NCBI GenBank assembly: GCA_020025075.1
Contig: JAHHSR010000008.1
Location: forward strand, 1-45,920
Direction of reading: 5' to 3'
DNA: 45,920 nt
Source of the DNA: Pectinatus sp.
GTDB lineage: Bacteria > Bacillota > Negativicutes > Selenomonadales > Selenomonadaceae
Shown here piece by piece: positions 16,857-23,864 of this stretch (its first letter is position 1; each line of letters opens with the position of its first letter). A model generated the notes under the pieces. That model was not told the DNA's origin, searched no databases, and worked only from the letters and a program-made list of their open reading frames with translations. A program made the translations under genes and the position numbers.

Positions 16857-17696
16857 CTATTTAGCAATTTTTTCCAGCTCTCGTTGCCTAATAAGACGCG
16901 TGAGCTTCGCATTGAGCTTGTGTCCTGACTTAACAGCAATAAAATGACCTCTCACCAGGCCACCAGCCAAGCGTAAATCACCGATGATGTCTAAAATCTT
17001 ATGCCTGACGAGCTCGTCTTCATAGCGAAGCTCATTTATCCAGCCATTATCATTGTAGATAATTACATCTTCTAAACTGCCGCCAAGTCCTAGGCCCATC
17101 TTGTGAAGCTGCTCTATCTCATTTTCATAGGCAATCGTCCGTGCCGGCGCAATCTGCGCTTCATAAGCCTTTTCATCTGCCACGAAATCAAAATACTGCG
17201 TACCGATAAAAGGATGCTCATTCAAAGAAGTAAAGCTTATGCGCAAGCCATCATAAGGAAGAGCAATGACGAATTTATCTTCTTCCTCGACACGATATAT
17301 GCGATCAATTTTAATTACCTTGCGAACAGATTGCTGCTCCTTGCGCCCTGCACTTTGCAGGATATGTAAAAATCCTTCTGCCGAGCCGCCAAAAACCGGC
17401 GGTTCCTCAGCATCGAGTTCAATATAGCAATTATCTATCTGCATTATATGCAGCGCCGACATGAGATGCTCTATCGTAAAAATTTGTTCCTTGCCCATGC
17501 CAATTGTCGTCGCGCGCAATGTAGTCGTAACATTTTCCGAAACGGCTGCAATCTTCATATTGCCTAAGTCCGTGCGAACAAAAACAATACCCGTGTCTTC
17601 AGGAGCAGGCAAAAAGCGCATGTGAACAGGCTTGCCGGTGTGAAGCCCTATTCCTTCACAAGTTGTAATGCCAGCAATAGTCATTTGATGTTCCAT
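16857..17696 (-). CDS. lpxC: LpxC, UDP-3-O-acyl-GlcNAc deacetylase
   Basis: This 279-residue zinc enzyme catalyses the committed step of lipid A synthesis. Zinc ligands are His77 (TIEHLMSAL), His232 and Asp236 (VRHKILDIIGD), with catalytic His259 (GHKLNAKL); all keep the spacing of E. coli LpxC. It is shorter than the E. coli enzyme (305) because it ends soon after the catalytic His, so the C-terminal tail that targets LpxC for degradation in E. coli is not obvious. It begins behind AGGAGGG. A TATAAT lies 22 bases upstream of the start, so it may have its own promoter. Confidence 0.96.
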   Translation of the reverse strand: MEHQMTIAGITTCEGIGLHTGKPVHMRFLPAPEDTGIVFVRTDLGNMKIAAVSENVTTTLRATTIGMGKEQIFTIEHLMSALHIMQIDNCYIELDAEEPPVFGGSAEGFLHILQSAGRKEQQSVRKVIKIDRIYRVEEEDKFVIALPYDGLRISFTSLNEHPFIGTQYFDFVADEKAYEAQIAPARTIAYENEIEQLHKMGLGLGGSLEDVIIYNDNGWINELRYEDELVRHKILDIIGDLRLAGGLVRGHFIAVKSGHKLNAKLTRLIRQRELEKIAK

Positions 17697-17717
17697 AAAA
17701 ACCCTCCTGCCATATCT

Positions 17718-17751
17718 ATTATATTTTACAGGACATTGCTATTTACTGCAA
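17718..17751 (-). promoter_or_regulatory. Possible promoter upstream of lpxC
   Basis: A perfect TATAAT (plus ATTATA, 17718-17723) lies 22 bases before the lpxC start. The best -35-like hexamer, TTGCAG (plus 17746-17751), is 22 bases away, which is too far for a standard sigma-70 site. It may be a weak or activator-dependent promoter. Confidence 0.25.
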
Positions 17752-17768
17752 GTTTTTTAAAAAAGGTC

Positions 17769-18389
17769 TTACGGCACGGTATATGTTATTCCCAAAAATG
17801 GCTCATGATTACGCCATCCTGCGCTAACCTGCAACCCTTTCGCTGTTGCCATTCTGATGCCATAAGAGGTCTTCTTATCGATATGCTCAATCATAAGCTT
17901 GGTATCGGGAAATACACCACCTTTATAACCACGCGCCAATTCAATTGATGCACCGATAAAGCCATGCCTGTATTTATGTTCTCCTGTTCCCGCATGGAGC
18001 CTAATCCCAAAAGGCAACGTCTTGCTGGCCACCACATAGGCATCGCGGCTTTTGCTATGGCCAAGATTATCAACGCCAATGGCAAGGCCAGGCTTAATTA
18101 TACCCTCTTGCTGAAAATTATATTTTATATTTACAGCTTTTAATGTGCGCTGATTTTTTTCATCGCGTATAGCACCGCTAAATTCGACGTTTTTTATGAG
18201 CGGCACGGCAAATACCTCGTAGCGTTTCTTGTTAAGATAATAATAGCCCAATTCTAGCTGATCCGTGCGCATGACATCAGCCGTCGGCATATCAATGAGG
18301 CCCGTTGGTCCATATGTAGTCGGCGCAGCCAAGGCACGCGGCAAAGCTAGGACAAAAAGCAAAAAAAATAAAAAACTTATCTTTCGCAT
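17769..18389 (-). CDS. YjbH-like outer-membrane/periplasmic protein
   Basis: The 206-residue product begins with a signal peptide (MRKISFLFFLLFVLALPRALA, cut after ALAA). It then shows the YjbH/YmcA-like opening PTTYGPTGLIDMPTADVMRTDQLELGYYY, followed by alternating beta strands with aromatic ends up to FLGITYTVP. Family members are outer-membrane beta-barrel-like proteins linked to exopolysaccharide in proteobacteria, usually about 700 residues; this is a short single-domain form. Its role is unknown. It sits between lpxD and lpxC, 72 bases before lpxC. ATG 18387-18389 follows AGAGGG. A terminator-like hairpin lies just upstream. Confidence 0.65.
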   Translation of the reverse strand: MRKISFLFFLLFVLALPRALAAPTTYGPTGLIDMPTADVMRTDQLELGYYYLNKKRYEVFAVPLIKNVEFSGAIRDEKNQRTLKAVNIKYNFQQEGIIKPGLAIGVDNLGHSKSRDAYVVASKTLPFGIRLHAGTGEHKYRHGFIGASIELARGYKGGVFPDTKLMIEHIDKKTSYGIRMATAKGLQVSAGWRNHEPFLGITYTVP

Positions 18390-18401
18390 TTTCCCTCTCA
18401 C

Positions 18402-18424
18402 AAAAAAAGGCGGCAAGCCGCCCT
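18402..18424 (-). terminator. Intrinsic terminator after lpxD
   Basis: On the minus strand GGGCGGC-TT-GCCGCC is followed by seven T, 3 bases past the lpxD stop. The stem is five strong G-C pairs around CTTG, extended by A-T pairs. The yjbH-like start lies only 12 bases beyond, so this must act as a partial terminator or attenuator unless a promoter overlaps it. Confidence 0.65.
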
Positions 18425-18427
18425 TTA

Positions 18428-19456
18428 TCACTTATCAGTATCCTTTGTCAAATTTGCTATGCGCTTTTCAAGCTCATGTACTTTTTTGTTGAGTTTAGAA
18501 AGACGCGCCAAAGAAGCTGTATTTTTTAGCCATTCACCATGCGGCCGGGCCGGGAACCCGGCAAAAAAGACATTATCCGCCGTATTATTAATAATGCCCG
18601 AGCGCGCCGCAAAAAGAGAATTTGAACCAATATTGATATGTCCGACAACGCCACACTGGCCACCGAAAGTGACATTATTACCTACTTTAGTGGAACCAGA
18701 AATTCCCGTCTGTGCAACAATGAGATTATTTTCGCCAATTACACAGCCGTGACCGATATGGACAAGATTATCTATTTTCGTACCTTTTTTGATGCGTGTC
18801 GTCCCCATAGCTGCACGGTCTATCGCCGTTTGAGCACCTATCTCGACATCATCTTCCACCACCACGTTGCCGACCTGCGGTACTTTTAAATGCCTCTTTT
18901 CTTTCGTGACAAAGCCAAAGCCATCGGAACCTATTACAGCAGAGCTATGAATAATGGCATTTTTTCCCACTTCGCAAAACTCACGAATTGTCACATTAGA
19001 GTAAATAAGGCTATTTTCTCCCACCTTGGCATACTGGCCAATATAGCAGTGCGGATAAATAACTGTGCCATCGCCAATTTCAGCATTATCGTCAACAACG
19101 GCAAAAGGCATAATCGTAACATCGCTCCCTAACTTGACATCTTCACCAACATACGCCTTATCGCTGATGCCTTTTTTGCGTTTCAAGGCTGGCGTAAAAA
19201 GCCTTGTCAAAGTGATAAATGCCTCACGCGGATTAGCGACCCTGATAAAGGGAAGCGGAAATTCCTCTATGGAAGCAGGAAGCACTATCGCTTCTGCTTG
19301 GCAAGAGCGAGCTTCTTCCAAATGGGGCTCTACGGCGAAAGTAATTTGCCCGCGGCCGGCTTCCTCCAAATTAGCCACATTTTTTATTTTTATCTCAGCT
19401 GAACCGCACAAAGTGCCGCCAACCAGTTCAGCCAGCTCTGCCAAAGTCTTTTCCAT
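18428..19456 (-). CDS. lpxD: LpxD, UDP-3-O-acylglucosamine N-acyltransferase
   Basis: This 342-residue enzyme adds the second acyl chain to the glucosamine precursor after LpxC. An N-terminal uridine-binding domain (1 to about 100, LAELAELVGGTLCGSAEI, ITFAVEPHLEEA) is followed by hexapeptide repeats of a left-handed beta-helix (about 105-300). The catalytic region is IDNLVHIGHGCVIGENN, and a C-terminal helix holds LSKLNKKVHELEKRI. The length matches E. coli LpxD (341). It is 13 bases after the last ompH-like gene, the common bamA-skp-lpxD arrangement. Confidence 0.96.
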   Translation of the reverse strand: MEKTLAELAELVGGTLCGSAEIKIKNVANLEEAGRGQITFAVEPHLEEARSCQAEAIVLPASIEEFPLPFIRVANPREAFITLTRLFTPALKRKKGISDKAYVGEDVKLGSDVTIMPFAVVDDNAEIGDGTVIYPHCYIGQYAKVGENSLIYSNVTIREFCEVGKNAIIHSSAVIGSDGFGFVTKEKRHLKVPQVGNVVVEDDVEIGAQTAIDRAAMGTTRIKKGTKIDNLVHIGHGCVIGENNLIVAQTGISGSTKVGNNVTFGGQCGVVGHINIGSNSLFAARSGIINNTADNVFFAGFPARPHGEWLKNTASLARLSKLNKKVHELEKRIANLTKDTDK

Positions 19457-19469
19457 CTATCGTCACCCT

Positions 19470-19949
19470 TTATTGCAATTTCTTCACTACATCCTGCGTT
19501 ATATCTATGCCGCCTTCAGCTACCGTTCCCTCAACGATGAGAGATTGCGCTGCCGGAGCCTGCAAATTAATTGCCGTCGCTGCTTTTGTCGTAACGACGG
19601 ATAATTTCTTTTCTTTAGCGATTTCCGATACAGCCCCCATAATTAAGGACTGATTTTTAGCCATATATTTTTCCCGTATGCCCATTGCCTTGCGCTGCAA
19701 AGCCTGCACATCTTTTTCATATTCTTGCGGCGACATGCTCTTTTGCTTTTGCGCCAGCTCATTCATCTGTGCCACAAGCGGCTCATATTCCTTTTGATAC
19801 TCTGCGTTAATTGCCTTTACCTGCGGGCATTGCGCTACCTTCTCAAAGTCGACATAGCCTATATTAGCCTTGCTTGCACAGCCTGTAAAAAGAATGCAGA
19901 CCGTTAGCATCAGCAAGGAGGCCATCAATATGCGTCTTATTTTTTGCAC
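19470..19949 (-). CDS. OmpH/Skp family lipoprotein
   Basis: This 159-residue protein has a lipoprotein-type signal ending LFTGC (Cys24; Phe at -3 is unusual) and an OmpH/Skp body. The body opens NIGYVDFEKVAQCPQVKAIN, continues with a Lys/Gln-rich coiled coil (about 45-100) and ends DITQDVVKKLQ, the OmpH family signature. It probably helps hold unfolded outer-membrane proteins or spaces the envelope. The start is GTG (19947-19949), ten bases after AAGGAG; the TTG three codons earlier is too close to that site. It is the third of three OmpH-type genes in a row. Membrane anchoring distinguishes it from soluble Skp. Confidence 0.8.
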   Translation of the reverse strand: MQKIRRILMASLLMLTVCILFTGCASKANIGYVDFEKVAQCPQVKAINAEYQKEYEPLVAQMNELAQKQKSMSPQEYEKDVQALQRKAMGIREKYMAKNQSLIMGAVSEIAKEKKLSVVTTKAATAINLQAPAAQSLIVEGTVAEGGIDITQDVVKKLQ

Positions 19950-20013
19950 TATCGTCAAACTCCTTATGCTACTTCATCAATTTACTTTTATTGCCTTTAT
20001 TTAGAGATAATTT

Positions 20014-21081
20014 TTAGCTATTTGGGGTCGCTTGCTGCTCATAATAGCTGATTAGCTGCGGTGTAATATCCTTAACCTTATCAGTCAAGGCAACCTGATT
20101 TTGTAAAGAATGCTCAAAAAGCACTTCAAAAGGAAGCGTTATATTCACCGGTGCGCTATCAGCTGCAATTACTAAGGACAAGTGCTCTTTTATCGCCAGG
20201 CGCATAGCCTGGCTTTTTATATCCTGCACCATCGCCTGCCGCAAAGCCTTTATCTCCTCATTTTTATTAGAAATTTCAAGATACAGTTTTTGCAAGGAGG
20301 CCTTTTTTTCTGCTGCCGCAGTGAGTTTATCTTTCAAAATAGCTGCGCTTTGATTTTGAAAATCCTGCGCCTTGCTATTAGCCTCCATGAGCTGCTGCGC
20401 CCTTTGCGCCTCAGCTTGCTCAGAAATCTCACCCAGTCTTTTATCACGATAAGCGCCAAGCTCTTTTTCGATTAAAGAAAGATATGATTTTTTTACTGCA
20501 GCAATTTTGCCATCGCGCTCTTTTTTCAGCTGTAACAGCCTTTCCTGCAAAGCTGCAATTTGTTCATCGTCAAGGCGAAGATTGTCAGCATTGTCAAGTT
20601 GCAACGTACAGTTAAAAATTCTGTTCTCATAAGCAGCATTAATCTGCTTAATAGCCTCTTTTTCTGGTACAGCCATATTTTCCTGTAGCTTTTTACGCTT
20701 CAAAACAAGCTCATTTTGCAAAAGGTGATACGAATTATATGCTTCCATCTGCACTTTTTGCTCTGCTACACCAAAAAAAGCCTGCGGCTTTAAAGGCTGC
20801 ATTAAAGCTGGCGATAGGCCAGAAGATTCCTGCTGGCTAATTTTTTGCTCCAAAAGCAGTTTTTCTCCTAAAAGCTGCATAAGCTTTTGATACTGAGGAT
20901 GATGCCTCATCACTTGCTGCATATCGACTACTCCCATATCCGCTGGAACAAAAGGTTCCCTTTTAACTGCAGTCTTTTGCCAAAGCCAAAAGGCAAAGCA
21001 AGCGATAATCAAAACAGCCAAGCCTGCTGCTATATTCTTTTTCGAAAATTGCCGCTGCGGCTGCTTTTCCTTTTCACTCAC
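20014..21081 (-). CDS. Large OmpH-like membrane-anchored coiled-coil protein
   Basis: This 355-residue protein has a basic N-terminus, a membrane segment (AAGLAVLIIACFAFWLW, about 18-34) and a periplasmic part starting with the OmpH-like strand MGVVDMQQVMRHHPQYQKLM. A very long helical region (about 80-290), rich in Lys, Glu, Gln and Ala, follows, and the protein closes with LSLVIAADSAPVN and VALTDKVKDITPQLISYY, an echo of the OmpH ending. At about twice Skp length it looks like an expanded member. The start is GTG behind GAGG. It lies between the two other ompH-like genes. A precise function is not known. Confidence 0.7.
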   Translation of the reverse strand: MSEKEKQPQRQFSKKNIAAGLAVLIIACFAFWLWQKTAVKREPFVPADMGVVDMQQVMRHHPQYQKLMQLLGEKLLLEQKISQQESSGLSPALMQPLKPQAFFGVAEQKVQMEAYNSYHLLQNELVLKRKKLQENMAVPEKEAIKQINAAYENRIFNCTLQLDNADNLRLDDEQIAALQERLLQLKKERDGKIAAVKKSYLSLIEKELGAYRDKRLGEISEQAEAQRAQQLMEANSKAQDFQNQSAAILKDKLTAAAEKKASLQKLYLEISNKNEEIKALRQAMVQDIKSQAMRLAIKEHLSLVIAADSAPVNITLPFEVLFEHSLQNQVALTDKVKDITPQLISYYEQQATPNS

Positions 21082-21099
21082 TTTGCCTCATCCCCACTA

Positions 21100-21576
21100 T
21101 TATTTTGCCTGTTTTCTCATGCGCGCCATTACATCTTGTGTGATGTCCTGGCCACCATAAACAACGTTTGATTTATCAAGCACTACCGTAAGACCTTTAG
21201 CATCGGCCACTGTCTTGATGTCCTTTTTGATATTCTCCATGACGGGATTTAATAATTCCCTTTGCTTTTTCATGAGATTTTCCTGCAACTGCGCCATAAG
21301 AGCTGCCTTTTGCTGGTCATTCATGCTAGCAGCTTTTTCTTTAAACTCCTGAGCTTCCTTTTGCTGTTCCTGCTGCAATTCCTGCTGAATCTTAGCAAGC
21401 TGTGGCGAGCTTGAAACGAGCGTACGGTAATCAACAACACCCACATTTGACGATGAAGTCGCCGAAGCAATAGCGCTATCGTACTGCGCCACACCAATAG
21501 CCACAATACTCAAAATAAACACTGCCGCTATTACAAGGCTAATTATTTTTACTTGTTTTTTCTCAAAATTAATCAT
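21100..21576 (-). CDS. OmpH/Skp family periplasmic protein
   Basis: This 158-residue protein has an N-terminal membrane segment or uncleaved signal (IISLVIAAVFILSIVAIGVA) followed by an OmpH body. The body begins NVGVVDYRTLVSSSPQLAKI, has a Gln/Lys-rich coiled coil (QQELQQEQQKEAQEFKEKA) and ends LTVVLDKSNVVYGGQDITQDVM, the classic OmpH/Skp C-terminal strand. Skp-type proteins bind unfolded barrel proteins before BamA. I chose ATG 21574-21576 (MINFEKK) with GAGGAGA upstream. It is the gene nearest bamA, 68 bases downstream, and the closest of the three to canonical skp. Confidence 0.85.
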   Translation of the reverse strand: MINFEKKQVKIISLVIAAVFILSIVAIGVAQYDSAIASATSSSNVGVVDYRTLVSSSPQLAKIQQELQQEQQKEAQEFKEKAASMNDQQKAALMAQLQENLMKKQRELLNPVMENIKKDIKTVADAKGLTVVLDKSNVVYGGQDITQDVMARMRKQAK

Positions 21577-21644
21577 TTTTTCTCCTCTATATTTCGTGCC
21601 CAAGGCACTTTTATGCCACTAACTGAGCTGCCCTGCGGCAGTAT

Positions 21645-23582
21645 TTAAAAGGTACCGCCAATTGAGAAATTCGTGCGACCGCCGTCAGAACCAATGCCAT
21701 AGTCAAGGCGCAAAGGTCCAACTGGCGTCTGAATCTGCACGCCAACCCCATAGCTATGATGAAGTGTAAAGCCATCTTCAAGTTTTTGCCACGGCCAATT
21801 TTGACCTTTCCAAGCATCCCCATAGTCAAAAAATAGCGCGCCACGCACCTTGCTCACTACCGGGAATTGGTATTCTATACTGCCATCGACCATGCGGCTT
21901 CCCTTAAACTGATTATCCTTATAGCCGCGCAACGTACTCTGGCCGCCAATCTGAAACTGGCTAAAGCTTGGCAAAAGCTTATTGGAATAGCCAAGATTAA
22001 GGCGCAAAGCCAAAACATGAGCATGCCCAAGCGGATAATACTGCTGGCCATTAGCCATATATTTGTTATAAGTAAAATCGCCGCCAAATCCGGCATGCTC
22101 GGCTGTAAACGAATAGCGGTGTCCTTGTGTCGGATTATAAATATTATCGCGCGTATCGACAACATGCGAAAATGACAAGCTGCGCGTCGTGCCGAAATTT
22201 TTCTTGCGCCAAGCCATATCTCTGCTGCGATTAAGACCACTTACATATTTTTTATACTGATTATCCTGGTTTTTAAGCGAAATGTAATTGGTCGTATACT
22301 CATTGGAAGGACGGCCGAAAGTGATTTCTTCACCGCGCGTATGACGGTCATATTCTTCAATTTCATGGCCATTCGTATCATAATCATCATATTCATACGT
22401 TCTATTGTAGAAACGGAAAGATGCTGATGTCTGCTTAGAATCAAGCCAAGGATGATAATAATTGACGCTAAAGCCGCGGTCATCGTCGTCATTGCCGCCG
22501 AATTCATACATGAGGCCAACAGAATCGCCTGTACCGCGGAAGTTGGAATCGCTTAAATTAATAGAGCCTAAAAAGCCTCCATTATTACTATATCCAGCCC
22601 CAATGCCAAATGCCCCCGTGCGCTTTTCAACCACAATTACTTCCAAAATGACGCTATTAGGCTCTTTGCCCGGCAAAAGCTTCATGTTTACATCTTGGAA
22701 AAAGCCCAAATTATAAATGCGCTGCATGCTGCGGCGAGCCAAATTAGCATTAAAAGGCTGTCCCGGCTTCATGCGCATTTCGCGCAAAATAACCTTATTT
22801 TTGGTCTTAATGTTGCCTTCTACCTTATAACCTTCTAAAATGCCTTCATTAAAGTTAAGTTTTAAGACGCCATCAGGGTCTATCGACATGCTCTGAAGCT
22901 TTGCAAGAATATAGCCCTTTTTCATATAGGCCATTTCGATATTTGAAATGTCTTGACGCAATATTTTCGTATTCAATATCTCACCTTTCTTTACGGTGAG
23001 CATTGAATCTATCTGCTTAGTCGAAAAAATTGTATTACCGCTAACATCTATTTTTTCCAAGACAGGATTTTCCATGACATGATAGGTAATTTTCACGCCT
23101 TCCGGCACCAATTCAAAGGTCGGATAATTATCATAAAAAAGTCCCGTATCGTAAATTGCCGTACGGTCCTTCTCCATCTGCGCCGCAGTAAATTTACTGC
23201 CAGGCTGCTCTTTAAGAACATCCATAACTGTGCTCTTAGGTAATTTTTCCAGCCCCGTTACATCTATGCTGACAATTGTCTTGCCATCATATTGAGCAAG
23301 AGAGCTTTCGAGCTTCTTTTCATCTGGGCGCTCCTTATTCCAAAGTTCTGCTCTTTGCTTAGCTGCCGAAAGAGCTGTCGCATCCTTAACAGAATCTTTC
23401 TTATCTACTATATTTTTCTTATTGCCAGCATCTTTTTCTTGCGATGCAGAATCAACGGCTTTATCAGTGGCAGCAAGACCTGCTGTCTGTGCTTGCGGTG
23501 CTGCAGCGACAAACGGGCTGCAAGCAGCAAAGCTCAGACCGGCTAAAGCGCAAATGAATAAATTCTTCTTTCTTCGGTTCAA
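21645..23582 (-). CDS. bamA: BamA, outer-membrane protein assembly factor (three POTRA domains)
   Basis: This 645-residue Omp85 protein inserts beta-barrels into the outer membrane. It has a signal peptide (cut near PFVAA), then a Lys/Asp/Ala-rich linker (about 28-100). Three POTRA domains follow, opening IVSIDVTGLEKLPKST, LEKIDVSGNTIFSTKQ and YKVEGNIKTKNKVILRE. The 16-strand barrel runs from about 330 to a terminal Phe, and RGYKDNQFKGSRM holds the VRGY/F-like lid motif. E. coli BamA has five POTRA domains and 810 residues. The start is TTG (23580-23582), the only start before the signal peptide, behind GGGG. It heads the largest operon in the window. Confidence 0.94.
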   Translation of the reverse strand: MNRRKKNLFICALAGLSFAACSPFVAAAPQAQTAGLAATDKAVDSASQEKDAGNKKNIVDKKDSVKDATALSAAKQRAELWNKERPDEKKLESSLAQYDGKTIVSIDVTGLEKLPKSTVMDVLKEQPGSKFTAAQMEKDRTAIYDTGLFYDNYPTFELVPEGVKITYHVMENPVLEKIDVSGNTIFSTKQIDSMLTVKKGEILNTKILRQDISNIEMAYMKKGYILAKLQSMSIDPDGVLKLNFNEGILEGYKVEGNIKTKNKVILREMRMKPGQPFNANLARRSMQRIYNLGFFQDVNMKLLPGKEPNSVILEVIVVEKRTGAFGIGAGYSNNGGFLGSINLSDSNFRGTGDSVGLMYEFGGNDDDDRGFSVNYYHPWLDSKQTSASFRFYNRTYEYDDYDTNGHEIEEYDRHTRGEEITFGRPSNEYTTNYISLKNQDNQYKKYVSGLNRSRDMAWRKKNFGTTRSLSFSHVVDTRDNIYNPTQGHRYSFTAEHAGFGGDFTYNKYMANGQQYYPLGHAHVLALRLNLGYSNKLLPSFSQFQIGGQSTLRGYKDNQFKGSRMVDGSIEYQFPVVSKVRGALFFDYGDAWKGQNWPWQKLEDGFTLHHSYGVGVQIQTPVGPLRLDYGIGSDGGRTNFSIGGTF

Positions 23583-23712
23583 AATCGTACCCCATTTCTT
23601 TTGTAGCTTTTGTAGGAAAGTGCCAATTATACGGCAATCTCTCTATGCAATAAAACTAAAATGCGTATCTTGCAAAATCTCTCCCATAGCTCCGATAAGA
23701 GCCTGCAATACG

Positions 23713-23741
23713 GGAAAGCCTCCTCAAAGAGGAGCCTTTCC
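23713..23741 (-). promoter_or_regulatory. 5'-terminal mRNA hairpin of the bamA operon
   Basis: Arms 23713-23725 and 23729-23741 pair at 12 of 13 positions around an AAA loop (one C-C mismatch). From the promoter just upstream, transcription should begin near 23741, so the hairpin would occupy the first 29 bases of the message. No T-run follows on the minus strand, which argues against a terminator. A stem at the very 5' end can protect an mRNA from decay. Confidence 0.5.
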
Positions 23742-23747
23742 TTTACT

Positions 23748-23776
23748 ATTATAATATATTGTTCATTCCATAACAA
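23748..23776 (-). promoter_or_regulatory. Sigma-70-type promoter for bamA operon
   Basis: On the minus strand, -35 TTGTTA (plus 23771-23776), a 17-base spacer and -10 TATAAT (plus 23748-23753). The -10 is perfect and the spacing optimal. It faces bamA, 166 bases upstream of the start. Confidence 0.6.
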
Positions 23777-23864
23777 TATCACAATACCTTCTCAGAGACA
23801 ATGAACTTTATTTTTCAGACATTTATGCTGCATTTTCTCTCCAAAAGCAATTTTTTAGCAAGAG

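Larger units (their letters stand above)
23583..23864 (-). other. bamA upstream region, 282 bases
   Basis: No gene is seen. The region holds a well-formed promoter (23748-23776), a long hairpin (23713-23741) and a leader of about 158 bases before the bamA start. A second TATAAT (plus 23626-23631) without a good -35 may be a minor promoter nearer the gene. The tamB stop lies at the far end with no clear T-tailed terminator after it, so some tamB transcripts may run into bamA. Confidence 0.6.

Noticed and set aside
16835..16939. N-terminal extension of fabZ by 35 residues
   Set aside because: It overlaps lpxC, has no family match and ends in the ribosome site of the true start.
23713..23741. 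Hairpin read as a tamB terminator
   Set aside because: No T-run follows on the minus strand and it lies beyond the bamA promoter, so it is better read as a leader hairpin.
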